64,000 nucleotides of DNA, from the NCBI RefSeq assembly GCF_012848175.1, contig NZ_CP051651.1, positions 4,041,501-4,105,500 on the forward strand, in the 5' to 3' direction. The DNA comes from Xanthomonas campestris pv. badrii (GTDB lineage Bacteria > Pseudomonadota > Gammaproteobacteria > Xanthomonadales > Xanthomonadaceae). The notes below the pieces were generated by a model. It was not told the DNA's origin. It saw only the letters and a program-made list of their open reading frames with translations, and did not search any database. The position numbers were made by a program, and so were the translations under genes. Positions 43,229 through 51,304 of the stretch are shown here, in pieces (position 1 is the first letter of the stretch; every line of letters starts with the position of its first letter).

Positions 43229-44272
43229 TCAGATCTCGGTCGGCCCGAGATGATGGCGCTTGCGGTAGCGGATCGAGGACCACACCGAGGCGGCGATGAA
43301 GGCCACGCCGATCAGGCCGGTGAGCACTTCGGGCACGTGGTAGACCGTGCCCACCAGCATGATGATCGCCAGCACGCCGATGGCGTAGTGCGCGCCGTGC
43401 TCCAGGAACACGAACTCGTCCAGGGTGCCCTTGTGCACCAGGTAGACCGTCATCGAGCGCACGAACATCGCGCCGATCGCCAGGCCCAGCATGATGATCA
43501 CCACGTCGCGGGTGATGGCGAAGGCGCCGATCACGCCATCGAACGAGAACGAGGCGTCCAGCACTTCCAGATACAGGAAGGCGGCGATGCCCGAACGCTT
43601 GGCCGGGCCCATGCTGCCGTCTTCGCTCTCTTCTGCTTCGAACAGCGCATCCACGCTGCCGACCAGCAGATACAGCAGGATGCCACCCAGGCCTGCGAAC
43701 AGCACGCTCTGGAAGATGCCGGCCGGCAGGAACAGCTTGGTGCCCAGCAGCACCGACACCGCCACGATCACCGACATCGCATCGGCCTTGCCCAGCTTGC
43801 CGACCAGCCGCTCCACCGGGCCCAGCCAGTGCAGCTTGCGCTCCTGGTCGAACAGGAAATTCAGGAACACCAGCAGCAGGAACATGCCACCGAAGGCGGC
43901 AATGGACGGGTAGTTGTCGGTCAGCACCTGGCTGTAGCGGTCCGGCTGCTTCAGCGCCATCTGCATCACCGGCACCAGGCCCATGCCGGTGGCCACCGAC
44001 ACGATCACGATCGGGAACACCAGGCGCATGCCGAACACGGCGATCAGGATGCCCACGGTGAGGAACAGTTTTTGCCAGAACGCGTTCATGTGCTTGAGCA
44101 CGCCGGCGTTGACCACCGCGTTGTCGAACGACAACGACACTTCCAGCACGCTCAGCACCAGGCATAGCCACAGCGCCTGCCAGATCCCCATCGATGAGGT
44201 ATGGCCCCACCACGCAGCCAGGCCCAGGCAGATGGCGGTGACCACGAACGACATTCTGAAATCGCGAAACAT
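43229..44272 (-). CDS. DUF475 family (TerC/Alx-like) membrane protein
   Basis: 347 residues from ATG 44272, preceded by GGGAGTG. Nine or so hydrophobic segments are visible, including VLSVLEVSLSFDNAVVNAGVLKHM near 35-58 and YLEVLDASFSFDGVIGAFAI near 230. The paired SLSFDNAV and SFSFDGVI motifs with acidic residues inside helices are diagnostic of the TerC superfamily, linked to metal (manganese or tellurite) handling. The C-terminus is basic (RKRHHLGPTEI). It is 105 bases after the Pat-type gene in the same direction. Confidence 0.88.
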   Translation of the reverse strand: MFRDFRMSFVVTAICLGLAAWWGHTSSMGIWQALWLCLVLSVLEVSLSFDNAVVNAGVLKHMNAFWQKLFLTVGILIAVFGMRLVFPIVIVSVATGMGLVPVMQMALKQPDRYSQVLTDNYPSIAAFGGMFLLLVFLNFLFDQERKLHWLGPVERLVGKLGKADAMSVIVAVSVLLGTKLFLPAGIFQSVLFAGLGGILLYLLVGSVDALFEAEESEDGSMGPAKRSGIAAFLYLEVLDASFSFDGVIGAFAITRDVVIIMLGLAIGAMFVRSMTVYLVHKGTLDEFVFLEHGAHYAIGVLAIIMLVGTVYHVPEVLTGLIGVAFIAASVWSSIRYRKRHHLGPTEI

Positions 44273-44377
44273 TGACACTCCCAGGCGGGCCGAGACGACA
44301 GCCGGAGCACTAGACCAGATCAAGGCCTGGCAGTCCGGCGTGCGGTGGAGGAGGGGGGACCGCGGCGTGACACAACA

Positions 44378-47086
44378 TCAGGCCGGGCGCGGCTGGCCCA
44401 TTATAGGCAGTGTCACCGCCATCAGGCTCGCATCCTCCGGATCCGGACGTACCCCAAAGCCCAGGCTCTGGCACATCGCCAGCATGGTGCGGTTCTCGCG
44501 CAGTACCTGGCCTTCGATCTGCTTCAGGCCCAGCCAGCGCGCGTACTCGATCATGATGCGCATCAGCTGCCAGCCGATACCGTGGCCCTTGAGATCGGAG
44601 CGGATCAGGATGCCGTATTCGCCGCGTTCGTAATCGGCATCGGCGTGCAGGCGCACCGCGCCCAGCATGTCGCCGGTCTTGGGGTCGATGGCCACCAGCG
44701 CGATCGAGCGCGCGTAGTCCAGCTGGGTCAGGCGGGCGATGAATTCGTGACTGAAATGCTTGACCGACTGGAAGAAGCGCAACCGCAGGTCTTCGTCGGT
44801 GACGCGCGCAAAGAACGCGCGGAACAAGGCATCGTCCTCCGGGCGCACCGGGCGCACCAGCGCATGGGTGCCATCGCCCAGGCCGATCTGGCGCTCCCAT
44901 TCCTTGGGGTACGGAAAGATCGCAAAGCGCGGATGACCGCGGCCCTTGTGCAGCCTGCGCAGCGGCGCCACCGCCACGCGGGCGTCCAGCGCAATCACCC
45001 CATCGCGGTCGGCCAGCAGCGGGTTGATGTCCAGCTCGGTGATTTCCGGGATGTCGGCAGCCAGCTGCGCCAGCTTGACCAGCACCAGCGCCACCGCGCG
45101 CTCGTCGGCGGCCGGCACGTCGCGGTAGGCCTTGAGGATGCGCGAGACGCGGGTGCGGCCGATCAGCTCGTGGGCCAGGCGCAGGTCCAGCGGTGGCAGC
45201 GCGAGCTCGCGGTCGTTGATGACCTCCACTGCGGTGCCGCCGCGCCCGAACACGATCGCCGGGCCGAATACCGGGTCGTCGGCGATGCCGGCGATCAGTT
45301 CGCGCGCCTTGGGCCGCAGCACGGTGGGCTGCACGATCACCCCTTCGACCAGCGCAGTGGGGTGCGCGGCGCGCGCGCGCGCCAGGATGCCGGTGGCCGC
45401 TTCGCGCACCGCCGCCACGCTGGACAGGTTCAGGCGCACACCGTCCACATCGGATTTGTGCGCGATCTCGCTGGACAACACCTTCAAGGTCACCGTGCGG
45501 CCGACCGCCAGTAGGGGGTCGGCCAGCAACGCGGCCTCGTTGGCGGTGGCGGCCACCTGTAACGGCACCACCGGGATGCCGTAGGCGCTCAGCAACCGGT
45601 TGGTGGCCACCGGATCCAGCCAGCGCCGGCCTGCGGCCAGCGCCTCTTCCACCAGCGTGCGCGCCACGCCGGCATCCACCACGAAATCTTCCGGCAGGCT
45701 GGGCGGAGTCTCCATCAACGCCGCCTGCGCCTCGCGGTAGCGCACCAGATGGGTGAAGCCGCGCACCGCATCCGATTCGGTGGCATAGGTGGGCACGCGC
45801 GCGGCATTGAGCGCGGCGATCGCCGCATCGTCCTGGCCCAGCCACACCGCAAACACCGGTTTGTCGCGCTGATAGCGGTTGCGTTGCTCCAGCGCGCGGG
45901 TCAGCGCCTTGGCCGCATCGGCCGAGGAGGTGAACGCGGTGGGCACATTGACCACCAGCAGCGCGTCGTTCTCCGGATCGTCCAGCAGCGCTTCGATCGC
46001 TGCGGCATAACGCGCACCGTCGGCGTCGACAATGATGTCCACTGGGTTGCTGCGCGACCAGCCTTCCGGCAGCGACTGATCCAGCCGCTCCAGGGTCTTG
46101 GCCGACAGCTCGGCCAGGGTACCGCCGCGCAGCACCAGTTGATCCACCGCCAGCTGCCCCACCCCGCCGCCATTGCTCAGGATGGCCAGCCGCCGGCCAG
46201 GAAAACTGCCCAGCCGGCCCAGCGTTTCGGCGGCGGCAAACAATTCGTCCAGCGCACCCACGCGCAACAACCCTGCACGTGCGAAGGCGGCGCCATACAC
46301 CGCATCCGAGCCGGCCAGCGCCTGGGCATGGGTGTCGGCATTGGGATTGATGCGGAACTGGCGCCCCGACTTGACCACCACCACCGGCTTGGCACGCGCG
46401 GCCGCACGCGCGGCCGACATGAACTTGCGCGCATCGCCGATGCGTTCGACATACAGCAGGATCGCGCGGGTGCGGTAGTCGGTGGCGAAGTAGTCGAGCA
46501 GGTCGCCGAAATCCACGTCCAGCGTATCGCCCAGCGACACCACCGCCGAAAATCCCACCGAGCGCGCCACGCCCCACTCCACCAGCGCCGCGGCAATGGC
46601 GCTGGATTCGGAAATCAGCGCCAGATCGCCGGCCTGCGGGCAGTGCGCGGCAATGCTGGCATTGAGCCGCGCATGCGGAGCAATCACGCCCAGGCAGTGC
46701 GGGCCGAGGATGCGCATGCCCTTTGCCCGCGCGGCCGCTTCCATGCGCGCGGCCGGCGAGCCCGGGCCGCGCCCCAGGCCGGCGGTGAGGATGATTGCCG
46801 CGGCCACCCCGCGGCGCGCGGCGATGGAGACGATGCGCGGCACGATGCGCGCCGGCGCGGTGATCACCACCAGGTCCGGCACCCACGGCAGATCGGTCAA
46901 CCGCGCCACCGTACGCACGCCATCGATCTCGCTATAGCGCGGGCTCACCCAGCCGATCTGCCCGGGAAATCCGGCCGCGCGCAGATTGCGCACCACCGCC
47001 CGCCCGGCCGAGCGCTCGCGCGGGCTGCCGCCCACCACCGCGACGGTGCTGGGGCGGAAGACCTGCTGCAGGTGGTACGTACTCAT
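44378..47086 (-). CDS. Pat/YfiQ-type protein acetyltransferase with acyl-CoA synthetase-like domain
   Basis: 902 residues in the order CoA-binding domain (FRPSTVAVVGGSPRERSAGRAV, 1-125), succinyl-CoA ligase-like domain with AILSNGGGVGQLAVDQL (about 150-470), ATP-grasp domain (about 480-715) and C-terminal GNAT domain (about 730-895; GEYGILIRSDLKGHGIGWQLM). In Salmonella and E. coli this architecture acetylates lysines of proteins, including acetyl-CoA synthetase, and senses cellular CoA state. The ligase-like half usually lacks activity. The gene lies between mgtE and the DUF475 gene; no cognate target gene is adjacent. Confidence 0.92.
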   Translation of the reverse strand: MSTYHLQQVFRPSTVAVVGGSPRERSAGRAVVRNLRAAGFPGQIGWVSPRYSEIDGVRTVARLTDLPWVPDLVVITAPARIVPRIVSIAARRGVAAAIILTAGLGRGPGSPAARMEAAARAKGMRILGPHCLGVIAPHARLNASIAAHCPQAGDLALISESSAIAAALVEWGVARSVGFSAVVSLGDTLDVDFGDLLDYFATDYRTRAILLYVERIGDARKFMSAARAAARAKPVVVVKSGRQFRINPNADTHAQALAGSDAVYGAAFARAGLLRVGALDELFAAAETLGRLGSFPGRRLAILSNGGGVGQLAVDQLVLRGGTLAELSAKTLERLDQSLPEGWSRSNPVDIIVDADGARYAAAIEALLDDPENDALLVVNVPTAFTSSADAAKALTRALEQRNRYQRDKPVFAVWLGQDDAAIAALNAARVPTYATESDAVRGFTHLVRYREAQAALMETPPSLPEDFVVDAGVARTLVEEALAAGRRWLDPVATNRLLSAYGIPVVPLQVAATANEAALLADPLLAVGRTVTLKVLSSEIAHKSDVDGVRLNLSSVAAVREAATGILARARAAHPTALVEGVIVQPTVLRPKARELIAGIADDPVFGPAIVFGRGGTAVEVINDRELALPPLDLRLAHELIGRTRVSRILKAYRDVPAADERAVALVLVKLAQLAADIPEITELDINPLLADRDGVIALDARVAVAPLRRLHKGRGHPRFAIFPYPKEWERQIGLGDGTHALVRPVRPEDDALFRAFFARVTDEDLRLRFFQSVKHFSHEFIARLTQLDYARSIALVAIDPKTGDMLGAVRLHADADYERGEYGILIRSDLKGHGIGWQLMRIMIEYARWLGLKQIEGQVLRENRTMLAMCQSLGFGVRPDPEDASLMAVTLPIMGQPRPA

Positions 47087-47149
47087 CGGGCGGGGGACGC
47101 GAATGCCATCGCACTACGGTACACGTACTGGCGTTTCAGGGTATGGATG

Positions 47150-47175
47150 ACGGATGCATGCGCACATGCATCCGT
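47150..47175 (-). terminator. Perfect 11-bp hairpin after mgtE
   Basis: ACGGATGCATG (47150-47160) pairs with CATGCATCCGT (47165-47175) around CGCA. It lies 21 bases past the mgtE stop and 63 bases before the Pat start. No U tract follows on the minus strand; it probably ends or protects the mgtE mRNA. Confidence 0.6.
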
Positions 47176-47196
47176 GATTGCCCGGGCACGAGGCCG

Positions 47197-48564
47197 CTAC
47201 AACAGCGTGCCGCTCAAGATCAGCGCGGCGATGCTGAAATAGATCACCAGCCCGGTGACATCCACCAGCGTGGCAACAAAGGGCGCCGAGGCGCTGGCCG
47301 GGTCGAAGCCGAAGCGTTGCAGCACGAACGGCAGCATCGAGCCGGACAGCGAACCGAAGGTGACGATGCCGATCAGCGCCGCGCCGATGGTCAGCGCCAC
47401 CCTCTGCCAATGCGGGCCGTAATCGTATAGCCCGGCGTTTTGCCAGATGGTGATACGCACGATCGCCAGCACGCCCAGGATCGCGCCCAGGGTCAGGCCG
47501 GTGGGCAGCTCGCGCAGCGCCACTTTCCACCAGTCGCGCAGGCGGATTTCGCGCAGCGCCAGCGAGCGGATCAGCAGCGAGGTGGCCTGCGAGCCGGAGT
47601 TGCCGCCCGAGCTCATGATCAACGGGATGAACAAGGTCAGCACCACGGCCTTGGACAGCTCGTCCTCGAAGTGCTGCATCGCGCTGGCGGTGAGCATTTC
47701 GCCCAGGAACAGCACGCTCAGCCAACCGGCGCGCTTCTTGATCATCTGGCCGAAGCCAATCTGCATGTACGGCTTGTCCAGCGCTTCCATGCCGCCGAAC
47801 TTGTGCACGTCTTCGGTGGATTCGGCGATCAGCGCATCGAGCACGTCGTCGACGGTAACGATGCCCAGCACATGGCCGCGCGCATCCGCAACCGGGATCG
47901 CCAGCAGGTCATGCCGGCGGATCAGCCGCGCCACTTCTTCCTGGTCCAGCGCCGGGTCCACGGTGATCGGCGGATTGACCTGCGCCACCTCCAGGATCGG
48001 CGCATCCGCAGCGCCGGTGATCAGCCGGCGCATGGTCACCACCTGCTGCAGCACGCGGGTCTGCGGGTCGAGCAGATAGATGGCGTAGACGGTCTCGCGG
48101 CTGCGCTCCACGTCGCGGATGTGCTGCAGGGTGCGCCCCACCGTCCAGTCGGACGGCACGGCGACGAACTCAGTGGTCATCAGCGCGCCCGCGGTATTGG
48201 GCGGGTAGCGCATCAGCGCCTGGATCGACAGCCGCGCCTCGGCGCTGAGCAGCCACAGCAGCGGCTGGCGCTGGTCGGCATCCAGGCCATGGAAGATGTC
48301 GGTGGCGCGGTCGTCGGCCATCTGTCCGAGCAGCGAGGCGGCCTGCTCGGCCGGCAGCGACGCCACCAGCGCGCTGGCATCGCGCAGCTCGGGTTGTTCG
48401 AGCAACTTCACCGCACGCGGCGGCGGCAACGCGGCCATGACCTGCGCGGCGTCTTCGCGGTCGAGGGTGTTGAGATATTCCACCGCATCGGCCGTGTTGA
48501 GCTCGGCCAGGGGGGCGGTCAGTGCATCGACGCCTTGGGCAAGGCGCAGGGTTTCGTTGTACAT
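47197..48564 (-). CDS. mgtE: Magnesium transporter MgtE
   Basis: 455 residues with the full MgtE order: N-terminal helical domain (LNTLDREDAAQVMAALPP, LLGQMADDRATDIFHGLDADQRQPLL) to about 130, two CBS domains (MTTEFVAVPSDWTVGRTLQHIR; VNPPITVDPALDQEEVARLI) to about 260, and a five-helix channel domain from about 285. The channel signature SSGGNSGSQATSLLIRSLALREI and the Asp-containing DPASASAPFVATLVDVTGL are intact. It conducts Mg2+ into the cell, gated by Mg2+ on the cytoplasmic domains. A hairpin covers the ribosome-binding site, so translation may also be controlled. Confidence 0.94.
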   Translation of the reverse strand: MYNETLRLAQGVDALTAPLAELNTADAVEYLNTLDREDAAQVMAALPPPRAVKLLEQPELRDASALVASLPAEQAASLLGQMADDRATDIFHGLDADQRQPLLWLLSAEARLSIQALMRYPPNTAGALMTTEFVAVPSDWTVGRTLQHIRDVERSRETVYAIYLLDPQTRVLQQVVTMRRLITGAADAPILEVAQVNPPITVDPALDQEEVARLIRRHDLLAIPVADARGHVLGIVTVDDVLDALIAESTEDVHKFGGMEALDKPYMQIGFGQMIKKRAGWLSVLFLGEMLTASAMQHFEDELSKAVVLTLFIPLIMSSGGNSGSQATSLLIRSLALREIRLRDWWKVALRELPTGLTLGAILGVLAIVRITIWQNAGLYDYGPHWQRVALTIGAALIGIVTFGSLSGSMLPFVLQRFGFDPASASAPFVATLVDVTGLVIYFSIAALILSGTLL

Positions 48565-48567
48565 GGT

Positions 48568-48610
48568 GGTTCGCCTGGTGACGACCGTCGTCGATGACAG
48601 CCGGCGAACC
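48568..48610 (-). promoter_or_regulatory. Hairpin sequestering the mgtE ribosome-binding site
   Basis: On the minus strand GGTTCGCC (48610-48603) pairs exactly with GGCGAACC (48575-48568), and an inner GACGA/TCGTC stem fits inside. The right arm contains AGGCG, the only Shine-Dalgarno-like sequence, 8 bases before the ATG at 48564. Opening the stem would be needed for translation. The element does not resemble the known M-box or mgtA leader. Confidence 0.6.
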
Positions 48611-49176
48611 TAAAGCCTCAGGCGCGCGCCAGCTGGGTCATCGACCCGGGTCTAGGGTGACTGTCGCTGGACATGAGTAAGGGCTCCGAAAGGTGCGCAC
48701 CGACCGGTGATCCGGGTGGCGGCGCGGCGCAGTCTGCGCGCCTGGGTCGGCGTGGTCAATGCCCTGCGCAGACCGTGCTCAGCAAACGTGCAGGCCGGCG
48801 CGCGGGGGGCTGGTTCTGGCACCTTGGCGCGCCGCGGCGGCATCGCTCATTGCGCTGGCATGGAGACCTCAAGCGCCTGGAGCGTGTGCTCCGGTGGCCT
48901 GTGCAGTGCGGCCCGGAACAGGCATTACGCTGGCGACCGCAACGCGGCGTACCGTGCCTCGATGCCGGAATTGGGCGTAGGCAGGCATCGTCGCCGTGCG
49001 GCCATGTGATGTCACCGGACGGACAGCGGTTGCGGGTGGCTCGCTGCGTGTCCCATGGCCGTGGCGATCACCGAACGGAAGCGCACCGCCGACCCGCACC
49101 GTGCACGCAGCGTACGCCGTTCCAGGCCGGCACACGCATGCCGGCGGCATAATGAGCACCTCAACGGAGAACGTGC
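48611..49176. other. Divergent intergenic region between mgtE and Kef-type antiporter, 566 bp
   Basis: No convincing gene in either strand. Near the right end GCCGGCA (49126-49132) and TGCCGGC (49139-49145) form a 7-bp stem with a 6-nt loop. CATAAT at 49148-49153 could be the -10 of the antiporter gene but has no good -35. The middle 450 bp shows nothing I recognise. Confidence 0.55.
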
Positions 49177-50994
49177 ATGCATAGCGGTGGTCTTGAACTG
49201 GCTCTGGTGCTGATGCTGGCTGCCATCGTGGCCGTGCCGGTGTTCAAACGCTTCGGCCTGGGCGCGGTGCTGGCCTATCTGGTCGCCGGCGTGGTGCTCG
49301 GGCCCGATGGCGTCGGCGTGGTGCAGGATGCCGAACGCATCAGCGGTGCGGCCGAGATCGGTGTGGTGATGCTGCTGTTCGTGATCGGCCTGGAACTGTC
49401 GCCAGCCCGGCTGAAGGTCATGCGCCATTCGGTGTTCGGTGCCGGCGCCAGCCAGGTGCTGGTGACCGCGGTGATTCTGGGTGGCCTGTTGATGCTGGGC
49501 CAACTCGGCTGGAAGAGCGCACTGATCGTCGGCGTGGCACTGGCATTGTCGTCCACCGCGGTGGGCCTGCAGCTGCTGGCCGAGCGCAAGGCACTGAACA
49601 GCGACTACGGCCGGCTGGCCTTCGCCATCCTGCTGTTCCAGGACCTGATCGCCATCCCGCTGCTGGCGGCCATTCCGCTGCTGGGCGGCAGCAAGAACGC
49701 CACCCTGGCCTGGCCGGATGTGGCCAAGGCGGTCGCCGCCCTGGTACTGGTGATCCTGTGCGGACGCTTGGTGCTGCGCCATCTGTTCAACGTGGTGGCA
49801 CGCACGCGCATGCCCGAGGTGTTCACCGCCAGCGCGCTGCTGGTGGTACTGGGCACTGCGTGGATCATGCAGGAGGCCGGCCTGAGCGCCAGCCTGGGCG
49901 CCTTCATCGCCGGCGTGCTGCTGGCCGATTCGGAATTCCGCCACGAACTGGAATCGCAGATCGAGCCGTTCGAAGGCTTGCTGCTGGGCCTGTTTTTCAT
50001 CTCGGTGGGCATGGGGATCGATCTCCACCGCGTGGCGGCCGAGCCGTGGTTGATCGCAGCGGGCGTGGCGATCTTGCTGGTGGTGAAGTTCTCGCTGCTG
50101 GTGGGTATCGGCAGTGTGGCCAAGCTGCCGCTGCGCAGCAGCCTGATGCTGGGCAGCGTGCTGTGGCTGGGTGGCGAATTCGCGTTCGTGGTGTTCAACG
50201 AGGCCGACCGCGTCGGGCTGCTGGAAGCTGCCAATCACGACCGTCTGGTGGCCATCGTGGGCGTGTCGATGGCATTGACCCCGCTGTTGCTGCTCGGCAT
50301 GCAGCGCATCCTCAACGGGCCGCTGCGCGTGCGCGAACCCAAGTCCGAACGCCCGTTCGACACCATCGATGCGCAGACGCCCAAGGTGCTGGTCGCCGGC
50401 ATGGGCCGCTTCGGCCAGGTGGTCGCGCGCCTGCTCACCGCACGGCATGTGCCGTTCGTGGCGCTGGAACACAACCCCGACACGGTGGAAGACCTGCGTC
50501 GCTTCGGCAGCCAGTTGTATTACGGCGACCCCACCCGCCCGGAACTGCTGCGCGCCGCCGGCGCCGAGCGCATCAAGGTGTTCGTGATCGCGGTGGATGA
50601 CCCGGACACCAACATCAAGACGGTGCGACTGATCCGCCGCCTGTACCCGCAAGCCACCGTGCTGGCGCGCGCACGCAACCGTCAACACGCCTGGAAACTC
50701 ATGGACCTGGGCGCAGAACCGTTCCGCGAGGTCTTCGCCTCCAGCCTGGAGCTGAGCGAACGCGTCCTCACCTCGCTCGGCCTCGGTGAAGCGCTCGCAC
50801 ACGATCACGTCAAACGCTTCCGCCAGCACGACGAAGACCTGCTGCGCCGCCAGCACCTGGTCTACGACGACGAAGCCAAGGTGATCCAGACCTCGCGCGA
50901 TGCACGTGCCGACCTGATGAACCTGTTCGAAGCCGACGTCAAGGCGGATGTGGATGGGGACGATGTGCCGGTGGCGGAGGCTCACGAAAAATAA
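49177..50994 (+). CDS. Kef-type monovalent cation:proton antiporter (CPA2)
   Basis: 605 residues from ATG 49177, with GGAG 7 bases upstream. The N-terminal 380 residues hold about twelve helices with the CPA2 signatures GLGAVLAYLVAGVVLGPDGVG, FVIGLELSPARLK, LSSTAVGLQLL and LLFQDLIAIPLL. The cytoplasmic C-terminal part (about 400-520) is an RCK/TrkA-N domain with VLVAGMGRFGQVVARLL. Such proteins exchange K+ for H+, in KefB/C under glutathione-adduct control. No KefF/G-type ancillary gene is adjacent. It stands alone as a single-gene transcript. Confidence 0.92.
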   Translation: MHSGGLELALVLMLAAIVAVPVFKRFGLGAVLAYLVAGVVLGPDGVGVVQDAERISGAAEIGVVMLLFVIGLELSPARLKVMRHSVFGAGASQVLVTAVILGGLLMLGQLGWKSALIVGVALALSSTAVGLQLLAERKALNSDYGRLAFAILLFQDLIAIPLLAAIPLLGGSKNATLAWPDVAKAVAALVLVILCGRLVLRHLFNVVARTRMPEVFTASALLVVLGTAWIMQEAGLSASLGAFIAGVLLADSEFRHELESQIEPFEGLLLGLFFISVGMGIDLHRVAAEPWLIAAGVAILLVVKFSLLVGIGSVAKLPLRSSLMLGSVLWLGGEFAFVVFNEADRVGLLEAANHDRLVAIVGVSMALTPLLLLGMQRILNGPLRVREPKSERPFDTIDAQTPKVLVAGMGRFGQVVARLLTARHVPFVALEHNPDTVEDLRRFGSQLYYGDPTRPELLRAAGAERIKVFVIAVDDPDTNIKTVRLIRRLYPQATVLARARNRQHAWKLMDLGAEPFREVFASSLELSERVLTSLGLGEALAHDHVKRFRQHDEDLLRRQHLVYDDEAKVIQTSRDARADLMNLFEADVKADVDGDDVPVAEAHEK

Positions 50995-51304
50995 CCTCGC
51001 ACCATGCGTGGGACGACATCCGTTCGAGAGGAGATCTGCAAGAGCTTGCAGCTTTCCACATCATGGTCGATGCGCGTCTTCGGCAACACTGCCCTGATCT
51101 GCCTGCAACAACGAATCAGGTTCGAGCGCGCGTACGCCACCACATCCTCGTCGCGACGATCGAGGTTGATCGCGCACCACTGCATCCATGCACCCTAGCG
51201 ATCCCGCGACCAGGGCACAGGATAAGCTGGCGTTTCTCACTTGGATGGAAGCGACCGTTGACCGAAGCGACGCCAGCAGTCACGTGACTGCCGGCGCAGA
51301 TGGA
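50995..51304. other. Convergent intergenic region, 310 bp
   Basis: Lies between the ends of the antiporter gene and zwf. Apart from the palindrome at 51272-51295, which follows zwf, I find no gene, terminator with a T run or repeat. Small ORFs here lack ribosome-binding sites and coding character. Confidence 0.6.
51272..51295 (-). terminator. 24-bp palindrome after zwf
   Basis: GCCAGCAGTCAC (51272-51283) is followed directly by GTGACTGCCGGC (51284-51295), its inverted repeat with one mismatch. It lies 9 bases past the zwf stop codon on the minus strand. The stem has no loop of its own, so a few centre pairs must open; it is a probable 3' stem. Confidence 0.55.

Noticed and set aside
48673..49152. 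Plus-strand frame of 159 codons between mgtE and the antiporter gene
   Set aside because: Arg/Gly/Pro/His-rich translation, no ribosome-binding site, no similarity pattern; typical of non-coding high-GC DNA.
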